This document shows positions 49,073 through 59,181 of a stretch of DNA of 64,000 nt, piece by piece; position 1 is the first letter of the stretch, and the number at the start of each line of letters is the position of its first letter. A model generated the notes under the pieces. The model was not told the DNA's origin. It saw nothing but the letters and a program-made list of their open reading frames with translations, and searched no databases. Position numbers and translations under genes: made by a program. This DNA comes from Flavobacteriales bacterium (GTDB lineage: Bacteria > Bacteroidota > Bacteroidia > Flavobacteriales_D > Sanyastnellaceae): NCBI GenBank assembly GCA_022428205.1, contig JAKMCW010000093.1, positions 55,626 through 119,625 on the forward strand. Direction: 5' to 3'.

Positions 49073-49852
49073 ATGAAGTTTGCGACCCCCTTGTGGAGCA
49101 TGGCCGCCTTGATGGCGCTTGCCGCATGTACACCCCAACAGGAGGCCGATTCGGTGCCGGCAGCGTACCTGCCCACCCCTGCGCCTGAAGCGGTTGCCCC
49201 CCCAGAAGAAGGCACTGAGGAGGACTCCAGCACCGCACCTGATACCGTGCGCTATTTGGCCTTGGGTGACAGCTACACCATTGGAGAGAGTGTCCCGTCC
49301 GCAGGGGACTGGCCCAATCAGCTCGTGGATTCATTGGCCATGCGTTTGCCCGACACCCATTTCACGCCAGCCCACATCATTGCCACAACAGGATGGACCA
49401 CGTCTAACCTATCCCAAGGCATGGATGCCCAACAAATTGACACTGCACAATTTGATTTGGTTTCCCTGCTGATCGGCGTGAACAATCAATACCAAGGGTT
49501 GTCCTTGGAGGCCTACGAATTGGAATTCGTGCAATTGTTGGACAGGGCCGTGGCCCTCGCTGGCGGACAAGCGGACCGCGTCTTCGTGGTGAGCATTCCT
49601 GATTACGGATTTACCCCTTTTGGGCAAAGCAACCAAGGCAACATTTCCCAGAGCCTCTTCGGGTTTAATACCTCCTGTGCCAACCTGACCCAACAAGCGG
49701 GCATCGCGCACTACAACATCACCCCCATCAGCCAGCAGTGGCCCGGTGCAGAAAACTGGGTGGCTCCCGATGGACTGCATCCGAGTGCCGCGCAGTACAC
49801 GGCTTGGGTGGCCTCGTTTGTGGGCGCCGTGGAAGAACAGCTGTTGGATTGA
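49073..49852 (+). CDS. SGNH/GDSL hydrolase family lipoprotein
   Basis: Lipobox ALAACT; YLALGDSYTIGESV, LLIGVNNQYQG, PDGLHPSAAQY; start may be 49055. Confidence 0.85.
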   Translation: MKFATPLWSMAALMALAACTPQQEADSVPAAYLPTPAPEAVAPPEEGTEEDSSTAPDTVRYLALGDSYTIGESVPSAGDWPNQLVDSLAMRLPDTHFTPAHIIATTGWTTSNLSQGMDAQQIDTAQFDLVSLLIGVNNQYQGLSLEAYELEFVQLLDRAVALAGGQADRVFVVSIPDYGFTPFGQSNQGNISQSLFGFNTSCANLTQQAGIAHYNITPISQQWPGAENWVAPDGLHPSAAQYTAWVASFVGAVEEQLLD

Positions 49853-50614
49853 TCAAGGCCAAGTCAACACGCTGCCCGTGGCGCCGTCCAAGTATTGGAC
49901 GACTTGATCCGATGGCGTGTTGTGCAAATAGGCATTGCCCGCGCCCCCCATGGCCAGATAGAGGTATTGGGAAGCGCGTAGGTGAACCTCTCCAACCCCG
50001 GCGTGATTGACCATCGCACTTTCTGCATAGAGCGCCCTGGCGTCGAGGTCTCCAAATCCTGACCTGAATGACCGCAGCCGCAAGGCTCGTCCGGCAATGT
50101 GGACGTGTCCGATGCCATTGGGCATCCGCACCTTCAAGGTATCCCCTGCAAAGCGCAACTTCACAGGCCCTGCCATCTCGTTGCCCTCCACGTCAAGGTC
50201 ACCCCCAACCAAGGTGTCCACCATGGTGAAACTCCCCTGCCCCTCCAACAGCAACTCCCGACATGCCCAGCCCGCCAAACGGACCGTCGGCACGGCCTCC
50301 ATGGAACGGACCCAACGGCAGGAATTGAGGTCTTGAATCACCAAAGTCCCGTCTGTCACAGTGGCATCAAGGCCGTCCAAGGTGCCTGCACCCCCTGACC
50401 ATATCGCGCGTGCCCCCTCCGAATCGGGGACAGGCGACCACTCCACATCGATGTAGTCTCTGATTTCGATGGCATTGATGTGTTCGGTCAGCTGAACCGT
50501 CCGCGTCTCAGGTTCGCCCAAAGGGGTAAAGCAATCCGCACCCTCGCGGTTACAGGCCATCAGCGCGAGGCAAACCAGCACACACCCTTGGTATGAACGC
50601 ACCGCTCCGATCAT
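49853..50614 (-). CDS. GIN/DUF2807-like domain lipoprotein
   Basis: Lipobox CLALMACN; AIEIRDYIDVEWSP...ELLLEGQGSF...GAGNAYLHN beta-rich pattern. Confidence 0.65.
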   Translation of the reverse strand: MIGAVRSYQGCVLVCLALMACNREGADCFTPLGEPETRTVQLTEHINAIEIRDYIDVEWSPVPDSEGARAIWSGGAGTLDGLDATVTDGTLVIQDLNSCRWVRSMEAVPTVRLAGWACRELLLEGQGSFTMVDTLVGGDLDVEGNEMAGPVKLRFAGDTLKVRMPNGIGHVHIAGRALRLRSFRSGFGDLDARALYAESAMVNHAGVGEVHLRASQYLYLAMGGAGNAYLHNTPSDQVVQYLDGATGSVLTWP

Positions 50615-51468
50615 CCGTTTCCTTGACCCAAAGCCACCTTGGCGGCATCCCAATGCCGGTCCATTTCGGCAAGGGGCATCTCCGCCAGGTCGCCGCCCGA
50701 AGCCGCGATGCTCCGCTCCATTTCTTGGAACCGGGCCTTAAAACGGCGATTGGTCCGCTCCAAAGCTTCATCCGGGTTGACATCCAAAAAGCGCGCGTAG
50801 TTGATGAGGGCAAACAAGACATCCCCGAACTCGTCGGCCACCCGGTCTGACGCCGCATCGACTTCTTCTTGCAGTTCGGTCAACTCTTCCTGGACCTTAT
50901 TCCAAACTTGGCCGGCGTGGTCCCAGTCGAAACCCACACCGCGCACTTTCTCTTGAATGCGCTGGGCCTTGACCATGGATGGCAAGCCATTGGGAACGCC
51001 ATCGAGCACGCCTTTGGGCTTGTCGCCCTTACCGCCCTTCTCCTTGAGCTTGATCTTCTCCCAGTTGGCCTTCACTTCCTCCTCGGTCGACGCCTCACCA
51101 TCCGCGTAAATGTGCGGGTGCCTGTGGACCAACTTGTCACAGATGCCATGCAATACATCCGCGGCATCAAAGGCGCCAGCTTCCGCACCTAAACGGCTGT
51201 AGAACACCATGTGCAACATCAAATCACCAACCTCTTTTCCGACTTCGTCCAGGTCGTTGGTCAAGATGGCATCGCCAAGCTCGTAGGTTTCTTCGATGGT
51301 CAGGTGGCGCAGCGTTTCAAATGTCTGCTTGCGGTCCCAAGGACAGCCTTCCCTCAGGTCATCCATGATGTCCAAGAGCCGACCAAAGGCCGCCAACTTC
51401 TCTTCGCGGGTGTGGCCTGCCTTGGGCGAATCGAGTGCGGGACGGTGAATGGCTTCTTGATGGGGCAT
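50611..51468 (-). CDS. mazG: Nucleoside triphosphate pyrophosphohydrolase MazG
   Basis: REGCPWDRKQTFETLRHLTIEETYELGDAI...EVGDLMLHMVFYSRL...EELTELQEEVD...EFGDVLFALINYAR. Confidence 0.95.
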   Translation of the reverse strand: MPHQEAIHRPALDSPKAGHTREEKLAAFGRLLDIMDDLREGCPWDRKQTFETLRHLTIEETYELGDAILTNDLDEVGKEVGDLMLHMVFYSRLGAEAGAFDAADVLHGICDKLVHRHPHIYADGEASTEEEVKANWEKIKLKEKGGKGDKPKGVLDGVPNGLPSMVKAQRIQEKVRGVGFDWDHAGQVWNKVQEELTELQEEVDAASDRVADEFGDVLFALINYARFLDVNPDEALERTNRRFKARFQEMERSIAASGGDLAEMPLAEMDRHWDAAKVALGQGNG

Positions 51469-51473
51469 GGGTC

Positions 51474-51481
51474 CAAAATTA
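51474..51481 (-). promoter_or_regulatory. -7 box (TAATTTTG on minus), 5 nt before mazG ATG
   Basis: Exact TAnnTTTG. Confidence 0.5.
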
Positions 51482-51485
51482 AGGG

Positions 51486-51493
51486 CACCTTTG
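51486..51493 (+). promoter_or_regulatory. -7-like box (CACCTTTG), 5 nt before acyloxyacyl hydrolase-like ATG
   Basis: One mismatch to TAnnTTTG. Confidence 0.35.
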
Positions 51494-51498
51494 GGCCC

Positions 51499-52599
51499 AT
51501 GTCGCAAAGACGTCAGCAAATGGTGCGTGGACTTTTGGTCTGTGGGGTGATCTGTGGTGGTTTCGCCCTCGGAACGGCCAATGGTCAAACGAGTGAACCA
51601 GGGGCCGGGCATTGGAGCATGGAATACGGAACGGGGTTTCTCGTGCCACACCGCGCCGTGATTCAGCGGCTGATTGACGGCCATGCCCAGCGTGTTGCGT
51701 GTTCGTGGAATCAGAAGTCCCGCGGTATTTGGTCGGCACACCGGCACAGCCCCAGGTGGGGCGCATCCTTGCAGTGGACCGCGACAGGTGCAAGCGACCA
51801 CATTGGCAGCCAGATCACCGCACTGTCCCATGTGGACCTCGGCGTCTACGGCAGGTTACACTGCCGACTTGGTGGGGGCTTGGGATGGACGCAAAAGCGT
51901 TGGGACGCCCTCTCCACGGAGGGTCGGGAACGTGTGGTCATCGGCTCCGCCATCAATGGTGCTGCCCAAATTGGGCTCAGTCTTCTGCCACTGTCCGCTC
52001 CCGCTCGCTGGCACGAACACCTCGGGCTCCACCTGAGGCTGGACCACCAAAGCAACGCCTCCTTTACCCAGCCTAACCTCGGAACCAATGTGGTCACCTT
52101 CGGCCTTTCTGCCCAGCTCCTCCCCACGGCGCCGCGACGCATAACACCAGACACCATGAGGGCTGTGCTCTCTGTCCTCCCTGCTCCAGTGCGCGGAGGA
52201 TTGCTCTTTGTGGGAATCGGAAGGCGACAACCGGCTCCCCTCGACCCCAGGGAAAACGTCGTCGAATGTGGCTACGAATACCGCATCGGAGGCAGAGCAA
52301 CGTTCGGCCTTGTCGCTGGCGCGATGATGATGTGGCGGCCGGCGCACTTTGGCTCCAGCCTTCACGGCGGCTTTCAGCTGCGCTTCACAGGCGTGCAAGT
52401 GGACCTGCTACACGGCAGATACCTCCAACGTTGGCAAGCTGAAGAAGGGCATTATAACCGGGTGGTTCTCAACGTCCACGTGAGTGGTGGATGGTGGTCA
52501 AGGCTTGCCCTGCACACCCACGGTTTCAGGGCACATCACCCGGCGCTGGGCATTGCCTGGTTGCCGAGCAATGCCCATCCCAGGCACCCCCTTCGCTAA
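51499..52599 (+). CDS. Acyloxyacyl hydrolase / PagL-like lipid A deacylase family outer-membrane protein
   Basis: Signal peptide; GLHLRLDHQSNASFTQPNLGTNVVTFGLS resembles the PagL H-x-SN...pNpG motif. Confidence 0.65.
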   Translation: MSQRRQQMVRGLLVCGVICGGFALGTANGQTSEPGAGHWSMEYGTGFLVPHRAVIQRLIDGHAQRVACSWNQKSRGIWSAHRHSPRWGASLQWTATGASDHIGSQITALSHVDLGVYGRLHCRLGGGLGWTQKRWDALSTEGRERVVIGSAINGAAQIGLSLLPLSAPARWHEHLGLHLRLDHQSNASFTQPNLGTNVVTFGLSAQLLPTAPRRITPDTMRAVLSVLPAPVRGGLLFVGIGRRQPAPLDPRENVVECGYEYRIGGRATFGLVAGAMMMWRPAHFGSSLHGGFQLRFTGVQVDLLHGRYLQRWQAEEGHYNRVVLNVHVSGGWWSRLALHTHGFRAHHPALGIAWLPSNAHPRHPLR

Positions 52600-52606
52600 G
52601 AAAAGG

Positions 52607-54313
52607 TCATTCGCAGACGGCCCCGAACAAGGAAAGGATTTCCAAGAGGTCGTTGACGCCTGTGGTGCCATCGCCGTCTACGTCTGTTGGACATGGACTC
52701 GCTCCTCCTGCAAATACACAGGAGCCATCATCGTGCAGCGCACTGCTGAGATAGTTGGCCGCGTTCTCGTAAGTACAACCTCCACAGGTGGTCAGCTCGC
52801 ATGAACCGTCATCTGTATTGGCCTCTTCGTCATAGTTGCACGCCCAGTCATACGTACACCCGAGGACGTCTCCGATGTAGAACAGGCCCATTTGATAGAG
52901 GTATCCTCCGGTCAACCAGTTTTCGCCGCCCGGCTCAAAAGCGCCAACGTAGTCCACAGGGTCAAAGAATGTCCCTACGGGTTGGTGCTCAGCTGGGACG
53001 GAATCAACGGCTGTGGGGAAGGGATCCACACCTGAAGTAATGAAGCCTGCCAAGGCGTCAAAAGTATCGTCAAGGCCCAAGTCGGAACCCACATTGTTGT
53101 TGCTCACAAAGTGGTCTTGGATCTGGATGTTTCCGTTCCACACAGGACCATCATACAAGATCATCGTGTCCAAGGCCAAGCTGTCGCCCACGTTCCAGAA
53201 ACGGTTGTTGTGGATCTCAAGCTCTCCAAAGAGGAACAATTCGTAAGCGTCGCAGGGGTCTTCGTCCTCGATGTCAATGCCAAAGTCCCAATTCTGGAAT
53301 ATGCCGTTGTACAACCGGCCTCCACCGCCATTGTGCCAGCGCACAGCCATTGCGTCGTGGTGTCCCAGACTCGTAAAGTTGGCGATTTGGGGGTTCGTGT
53401 AGGGCAAGAAGCTCAGCGTGACATCCTGAAATTCAAAGTCATCTCCTTCCAAGTCAAAACCATGCTCCCCCACCATTGCGGGCTGGTCCAAAATGGAAAA
53501 GAAGTATTGCATGTCGCCGGACCACCCCTGATCGTATTCCAGGTTCTCCTCAGTAGAAAAGGCCACAGCCACATATTTCAGGTTGACCGTACCCCCCATA
53601 ATTTGGAGGCCATCGTCCAACGTCGATACAATCTCCAGGTGCTCGATCACCGTGCCTGAACCCACGCCATTCAAGCTCAGGCCATTGGTCTCGTCGCCGT
53701 TGATCTTGTTTTGGAAATTGACCGGGGGATTGGGCATTTCACTGCCACCATGACGGATGGAGATGTGCCGGAGGACACCGCTTGACTCAGCATTGTCAAG
53801 GCCACCGTATACATCGCGTCCCGCTCCGGAAGCATCGGTGATGCCTTCGGCCAGGTCATCGCCGTCATATGTGTTCAATTCCGCGTTGCCATTGATGATG
53901 ACCCCTCCCCACAAGCCATGGGTATTGTATGGCGTAGATCCATTCAGCGGGTCGTCTTGGTAGGTAAATATGATGGGACAATCTGCCGTTCCGTCCGCCA
54001 AGATTTGACCGCCCCTTGCCACAATCAGACAACTGGCGGACTCCCCTTGGCCGGACTTGGCCTGGATCACTGTACCGGCCTCCACGGTCAGGACATCGCC
54101 ACTGTTGACGTAGACAAAGCCATCCAACAAATAGATGTTGTCGCAGGACAAGGTCTGAGTGCCGGTTCCCGCGCCATCATTGTCAGTCAACGTAATCACA
54201 GGACGCTCCCCGTAAGGAAGGCAACCACAATCTTGGGCCAGCACCTGTGAGCACAGGCTGAAGGGCAACAAGAGTAAAAACGTGAACCAATAATTGTGGA
54301 GACTCGGCATCAT
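52607..54313 (-). CDS. Secreted beta-helix-like protein with two Cys-rich repeats and dockerin-like C-terminus
   Basis: Signal peptide; GCTYDWACNYDEEANTDDGSCELTTCGGCTYENAANYLSSALHDDGSC; C-term CPTDVDGDGTTGVNDLLEILSLFGAVCE. Confidence 0.82.
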   Translation of the reverse strand: MMPSLHNYWFTFLLLLPFSLCSQVLAQDCGCLPYGERPVITLTDNDGAGTGTQTLSCDNIYLLDGFVYVNSGDVLTVEAGTVIQAKSGQGESASCLIVARGGQILADGTADCPIIFTYQDDPLNGSTPYNTHGLWGGVIINGNAELNTYDGDDLAEGITDASGAGRDVYGGLDNAESSGVLRHISIRHGGSEMPNPPVNFQNKINGDETNGLSLNGVGSGTVIEHLEIVSTLDDGLQIMGGTVNLKYVAVAFSTEENLEYDQGWSGDMQYFFSILDQPAMVGEHGFDLEGDDFEFQDVTLSFLPYTNPQIANFTSLGHHDAMAVRWHNGGGGRLYNGIFQNWDFGIDIEDEDPCDAYELFLFGELEIHNNRFWNVGDSLALDTMILYDGPVWNGNIQIQDHFVSNNNVGSDLGLDDTFDALAGFITSGVDPFPTAVDSVPAEHQPVGTFFDPVDYVGAFEPGGENWLTGGYLYQMGLFYIGDVLGCTYDWACNYDEEANTDDGSCELTTCGGCTYENAANYLSSALHDDGSCVFAGGASPCPTDVDGDGTTGVNDLLEILSLFGAVCE

Positions 54314-54338
54314 GTCAGAATATGGCACATAAATATAC

Positions 54339-54368
54339 GTAATAATTCTACGAATGATTCATTATTAC
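54339..54368. promoter_or_regulatory. Inverted repeat in divergent intergenic region
   Basis: GTAATAAT-N14-ATTATTAC, perfect 8-bp arms. Confidence 0.4.
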
Positions 54369-54449
54369 CCTTGAATATTGAATTCCGCCTGTCTTATCCG
54401 CTTACGCCCCGTGCTTCATTTAAGCGACTTCACACCGTAAATTCGCAGC

Positions 54450-54665
54450 ATGGGACTGGAAACCGTTTTACTCGCCATTGGGCTGCTCGCATTGGGATTT
54501 GCGGGGATTGCCATCAAAATCCTGGTCAAGAAAGACGGTGAATTCAGCGGGACTTGCTCGAGCAACAACCCCTTGCTACAGAACGATTCAGGCAGCTGTT
54601 CCATCTGTGGTGCGCGCCCCCAGGACCAGTGCCGAAAAGAAGATGTGACCGAGCCGGCCACCTGA
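54450..54665 (+). CDS. Small one-TM Cys-rich membrane protein (possible NqrM-like NQR maturation factor)
   Basis: MGLETVLLAIGLLALGFAGIAIKILVKKDGEFSGTCSSNNPLLQNDSGSCSICGARPQDQC; adjacent to apbE/nqr. Confidence 0.7.
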   Translation: MGLETVLLAIGLLALGFAGIAIKILVKKDGEFSGTCSSNNPLLQNDSGSCSICGARPQDQCRKEDVTEPAT

Positions 54666-54667
54666 GC

Positions 54668-55792
54668 TTACAACTGCTCCGAGACAGCGTCAAAACCAGG
54701 GGAACGCCACACGCCGTACCCGCCTTGGCCATCATCGTACATCAGCATCGCATCCAGCTGCAATTCGGGGTGCAATGACAAGAATGCCTTCGTCTGTTCC
54801 GTGCCCAGCACCATGAACGCGGTGGCGAGGGCATCAGCATATGCGCCCGTAGGCGCCATGACCGTCGCGCTCAACAAGCCATTGGCAGCGGGCCAACCTG
54901 TACCAGGGTCGATGGTGTGGCTGATCTTCTGACCGTTCACTTCATGAAACTTGCGGTAACTGCCACTGGTGCAAATCGAGCGGTCGTGAATGGACACCAC
55001 AACTTCAAAGGTCCGGTCCTGTGCCGTGCTCCCTTCGATGGGCTGGTCAACGGCGATGCGCCAAGGTCCTCCGACCGGGTTCTTGCCCCTACACACCACT
55101 TCTCCCCCCAGTTCGACCATGGCGTCTTCAACGCCCCGCACACGCAGGGCCTCCATCAGTAAGTCTACTGTATAGCCTTGCGCAATGGCATTGAAATCGA
55201 GGGCAGCACGGGGATCGCCTTTGCGCACCCATGTAGCTTTATAGTAGCCATTTTCCTCCTCTTCATTGAGGTCGAATCGGTCAGGCATGAGCCCTACGAA
55301 AGACATGACGCTGTCCACTGCATTGGCGTCCACACGGTCCATTTCTGAGAAGCCAAACCCCCACAATTCCACGAGTGGACTCACTGTAGGGTCAAAGGCC
55401 CCTTTGGTCAGACTGTGCAACTCCTCTGACAGCGCCCACAGCGGGCCGATGATTTGGTCACTGTCCACAAAACCGTACAGCGAATCTGTGCGACGCCAAG
55501 CATTGATGGCGTTGATGCGGCTGTCTGGACGCCACAGGCTCACCTCCCGGTCCACCATCTCCAGCAATTCGGTGAATACAGAATCGGGCACCTTTACCTC
55601 TGACGCGTATTTGATGGCGTAAGTGGTCCCTTGTGCCTCTCCCCTGTGCTCGTGCCAACCAGAGGTCGCCAATCCATCAGAACCGGGCCTTGACGGATTG
55701 TTGCAGCCCGCCAACATCAAGGCCGCCACAAACGGGACCGCCAGCACGAGGCTGGCGGTAATCCCAAAATATGGGGAAGTGTGATGCTTCAT
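54668..55792 (-). CDS. apbE: FAD:protein FMN transferase (lipoprotein)
   Basis: [68 protein letters not shown]; lipobox LMLAGCN. Confidence 0.93.
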   Translation of the reverse strand: MKHHTSPYFGITASLVLAVPFVAALMLAGCNNPSRPGSDGLATSGWHEHRGEAQGTTYAIKYASEVKVPDSVFTELLEMVDREVSLWRPDSRINAINAWRRTDSLYGFVDSDQIIGPLWALSEELHSLTKGAFDPTVSPLVELWGFGFSEMDRVDANAVDSVMSFVGLMPDRFDLNEEEENGYYKATWVRKGDPRAALDFNAIAQGYTVDLLMEALRVRGVEDAMVELGGEVVCRGKNPVGGPWRIAVDQPIEGSTAQDRTFEVVVSIHDRSICTSGSYRKFHEVNGQKISHTIDPGTGWPAANGLLSATVMAPTGAYADALATAFMVLGTEQTKAFLSLHPELQLDAMLMYDDGQGGYGVWRSPGFDAVSEQL

Positions 55793-57084
55793 CCTCCGAA
55801 GTCGTCGAAGGCCACGTTTTCGGGAGGAACCCCCCAATCGTCGCACATCTTCAAGACGGCCTGGTTCATCAGCGGAGGACCGCAGAAATAAAACTCGATA
55901 TCCTCCGGTGCCTCGTGTGGCTTGAGGTGGTGCTCGATCACCGCATTGTGCACGAAACCGAGGAAGCCATCGCCATCATCGTCCACAGACTTCTTCTCGT
56001 TCCAATTGTCTTCCTCCGTCGGGTCGCTCAGGACCACATGGAACTTGAAGTTGGGGAACTCCTGCTCGATTTTGCGGAAGTCCTCGAGATAGAACAATTC
56101 ACGGCGTGAACGGCCTCCGTAATAGAAGGTCACTTGGCGGCCCGTCTTCACCGTGTGAAAGAGGTGAAAGAGGTGGCTGCGCATGGGCGCCATACCGGCA
56201 CCACCGCCTATGTAGACCATCTCTGCATCGGTCTCCTTGATGAAGAACTCACCGTAAGGTCCACTGATGGTGCACTTGTCGCCGGGCTTGCATCCAAACA
56301 CATAGCTCGAGCAGATGCCAGGGTTGACGTTCATCCAAGCATTGCGAGCGCGGTCCCAAGGCGGTGTGGCGATCCTGATGTTGAGCATCACGATGTTGCC
56401 CTCGGCGGGGTGGTTGGCCATGGAATACGCGCGGACAATGGGCTCGTCGTTGACCATTTTGAGGTCCCACAAACCGAACTTGTCCCACTCACTCTGGAAG
56501 GTGCTGGGGTCCTTGTGGTGCTCAGGGTGCGCCGTGATGTCCATGTCCTTGTACTCTACAGTGGTCGTAGGCACATCCACCTGGATGTATCCTCCGGCTT
56601 CAAAGTCCAAGGTCTCACCGTCAGGCAAGCGCACGACGAACTCCTTGATGAAGGACGCCACGTTGTAGTTGGAGACGACTTCGCACTCCCACTTTTTGAT
56701 ACCGAAGACCTCTTCAGGGACCTGGATTTCCATGTCCTCCTTGACCTTGACTTGGCATCCGAGGCGCCAGTTGTCAGCGATCTCTTTGCGCGAGAAATGG
56801 GGCTCCTCGGTCGGAAGAATGGTGCCTCCGCCAGCGGGAACTTGACAACGGCATTGGACGCAGGTACCGCCTCCGCCGCAGGCAGATGGAAGAAATACGC
56901 CTGCATTGCCCAAGGTGGTCAGCAGTGTACTGCCGCCGTCGACTTCAATGGTGCGCTCACCGTTGATGACGAGCTTGAGTTTGCCACTTGGCGAAAGGCG
57001 GGCCTTCGCAAAGAGCAGCAAGCTGACCAGCAAGAGGATGACGGCCAGGAAGAAAACGATGGTGAGAAGAATCGTGGTGGTCAT
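55789..57084 (-). CDS. nqrF: Na+-translocating NADH:quinone reductase subunit F
   Basis: 2Fe-2[62 protein letters not shown]. Confidence 0.97.
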   Translation of the reverse strand: MTTTILLTIVFFLAVILLLVSLLLFAKARLSPSGKLKLVINGERTIEVDGGSTLLTTLGNAGVFLPSACGGGGTCVQCRCQVPAGGGTILPTEEPHFSRKEIADNWRLGCQVKVKEDMEIQVPEEVFGIKKWECEVVSNYNVASFIKEFVVRLPDGETLDFEAGGYIQVDVPTTTVEYKDMDITAHPEHHKDPSTFQSEWDKFGLWDLKMVNDEPIVRAYSMANHPAEGNIVMLNIRIATPPWDRARNAWMNVNPGICSSYVFGCKPGDKCTISGPYGEFFIKETDAEMVYIGGGAGMAPMRSHLFHLFHTVKTGRQVTFYYGGRSRRELFYLEDFRKIEQEFPNFKFHVVLSDPTEEDNWNEKKSVDDDGDGFLGFVHNAVIEHHLKPHEAPEDIEFYFCGPPLMNQAVLKMCDDWGVPPENVAFDDFGG

Positions 57085-57095
57085 GTCTTCTTCGT

Positions 57096-57710
57096 TCAGA
57101 TTTCGATGCCCATGAAGGCCATAAAGGCCATGCCCATGAGACCAGTCAGGATGAATGTGATGCCCAACCCTTTGAGCGGATCAGGAATGTTGCTGTAGCG
57201 GATCTTCTCCCGGATGGCAGCAATGGCCACAATGGCCAACAGCCATCCTACACCGGAGCCAAGACCAAAGACGGTCGCTTCGCCGATGCTGGGGTATTGG
57301 CGCTCTTGCATGAACAGCGCCCCACCAAGAATGGAGCAGTTCACGGCGATGAGTGGCAGGAAGATGCCGAGCGCCCCGTACAAGGCCGGAGCGAACTTCT
57401 CGACAATCATCTCGACCAGTTGGACCATGGACGCGATGACCGCAATGAACATGATGAAGCTCAAGAAGCTGAGGTCGACGGCGGCATAGGCAGGATCGAG
57501 CCACACCAATGCCCCTTCCTTCAACACGAAGTTCTCGAGGAGGTAGTTGATAGGGACGGTGATGCCGAGGACGAAAATCACGGCAAATCCGAGGCCAACG
57601 GCCGTCTTCACCGTTTTGGAAACGGCGAGGTACGAGCACATGCCCAGGAAGTAGGCGAAGATCATGTTCTCGACGAAGATCCCCTTGACGAATAAGCTGA
57701 GGTATTCCAT
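57096..57710 (-). CDS. nqrE: NQR subunit E
   Basis: [30 protein letters not shown]...[11 protein letters not shown]. Confidence 0.97.
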   Translation of the reverse strand: MEYLSLFVKGIFVENMIFAYFLGMCSYLAVSKTVKTAVGLGFAVIFVLGITVPINYLLENFVLKEGALVWLDPAYAAVDLSFLSFIMFIAVIASMVQLVEMIVEKFAPALYGALGIFLPLIAVNCSILGGALFMQERQYPSIGEATVFGLGSGVGWLLAIVAIAAIREKIRYSNIPDPLKGLGITFILTGLMGMAFMAFMGIEI

Positions 57711-57724
57711 TGTCTTGCCTTAAA

Positions 57725-58420
57725 TCAGTTCTCCTCGATGAGGCTGCGGTTGCGTGAGCGTTGGATCCAGATGATGATGCCCACGGTGATGAGCGCCATC
57801 GGAGGCAGGATCATCAGGTTGTTGTTTTCGTAAAATCCACCATTGGCCATGAACCAGCTCTCAGGGAGGAACTTCACTTGGCCAACGCCTGGGAAGCTGA
57901 TCGCGCCGCTGCCAAAGACCTCACGTACGAGGGCAACAGCCAGCAAGATCCAGGCATAACCCATGGCATTTCCTACGGCATCCAACATGGCTGGACCAGG
58001 CTTGTTGCCGAGGGCAAAGGCCTCGAGACGGCCCATGATGATACAGTTGGTGATGATGAGGCCCACAAAGACAGACAACTTCTCAGAAATGTCTGGACTG
58101 TATGCCTTGAGCACCTCGTCTACAATGATCACCAATGAAGCGATGACCACCAGCTGCACGATGATGCGGATGCGGTCGGGAATGATGTTGCGCATCAACG
58201 AGACGATCACGTTGCCTCCGATCATCACAAAGAGTACGGCGAGGCTCATAATGACGGCCTGCTGCACCTGCACGGTGATGGCCAGTGCCGAACAGATGCC
58301 GAGCACTTGCACGGTGATGGGGTTGCTGTCGTCCAGCGGATCGGTCAGGAGCTTGCGGTTCTTCTTGGAGAAGAGCGACTCCTTTTTGGGCGCTACGGCC
58401 GTGGCTGTATCGGTGCTCAT
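57725..58420 (-). CDS. nqrD: NQR subunit D
   Basis: DSNPITVQVLGICSALAITVQ...GLIITNCIIMGRLEAFALGNKPG. Confidence 0.97.
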   Translation of the reverse strand: MSTDTATAVAPKKESLFSKKNRKLLTDPLDDSNPITVQVLGICSALAITVQVQQAVIMSLAVLFVMIGGNVIVSLMRNIIPDRIRIIVQLVVIASLVIIVDEVLKAYSPDISEKLSVFVGLIITNCIIMGRLEAFALGNKPGPAMLDAVGNAMGYAWILLAVALVREVFGSGAISFPGVGQVKFLPESWFMANGGFYENNNLMILPPMALITVGIIIWIQRSRNRSLIEEN

Positions 58421-59160
58421 CACTTCTGTGCTTTAGGAGCGGATTGGAAGTACTTCAGGTAGATGCCCATGGTCCGGTCAACCATTTCACCGACACCTTT
58501 AGAGGTGATGGTGCCGCCGGTAATGCCATCAACAGAATATTCGTTGGTCGGTGCACCGCCTTTGACAACGGTAAAGTGCGGCGCGACCTGGTTGATCTTC
58601 TTGCCTTTGAATGGCGCTTGGAAGAAGCCCTCCTTGATTTCCGCGCCCAAACCTGGGGTCTCCGTCTTGTGATCGAATACCGCGCCATAGATGGTCTCCA
58701 TGTCAGACTCCAGGGCCACGTAACCCCAGATCGGTCCCCACAGGCCCTTGCCCACCACAGGAACGACATAGAGGCTCTCCCCTTCTTTGTTGCACTTGAA
58801 CAGCGGAAAGGCCAATTCACTCGCAGGCGCTTTGCTGCGGTAGTCTTTCTGCACGTCGATGTTGAAGGGGTCTTCTGCATCGCTGGAGTTCACCTCTCCG
58901 GTCATGGAGCTGACCTCACGGCCTTCGCTGTCGATGGAGACGCGCTCAGTGACGAATTCTGCAAAGACGGGCTTCACCGCCCCGCGCTCGCTGGGAATGC
59001 CTATGGCACCCAGGATGTTCATCATCTTCTTTTCGGCCGCGTTGGCCTTCTGCATAGGCTTGAGCGAAAGGCTCGTGTATGCGAGGATTGCCCCCACCAA
59101 AACCACCATCAAAATGGCGAAAAGGAAGGTGTACCCGTTGGAGTTCTTGTTGAATGCCAT
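58420..59160 (-). CDS. nqrC: NQR subunit C
   Basis: VDGITGGTITSKGV matches the flavinylation motif [DN]xx[ST]G[AG]Tx[ST]. Confidence 0.95.
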   Translation of the reverse strand: MAFNKNSNGYTFLFAILMVVLVGAILAYTSLSLKPMQKANAAEKKMMNILGAIGIPSERGAVKPVFAEFVTERVSIDSEGREVSSMTGEVNSSDAEDPFNIDVQKDYRSKAPASELAFPLFKCNKEGESLYVVPVVGKGLWGPIWGYVALESDMETIYGAVFDHKTETPGLGAEIKEGFFQAPFKGKKINQVAPHFTVVKGGAPTNEYSVDGITGGTITSKGVGEMVDRTMGIYLKYFQSAPKAQK

Positions 59161-59181
59161 GGTTCAGCTTGCTTTTGGGAA

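Noticed and set aside
51211-51498. N-terminal extension of the acyloxyacyl hydrolase-like ORF
   Set aside because: Antisense to mazG; signal peptide MSQRRQQMVRGLLVCGVICGGFALGTANG begins at 51499.
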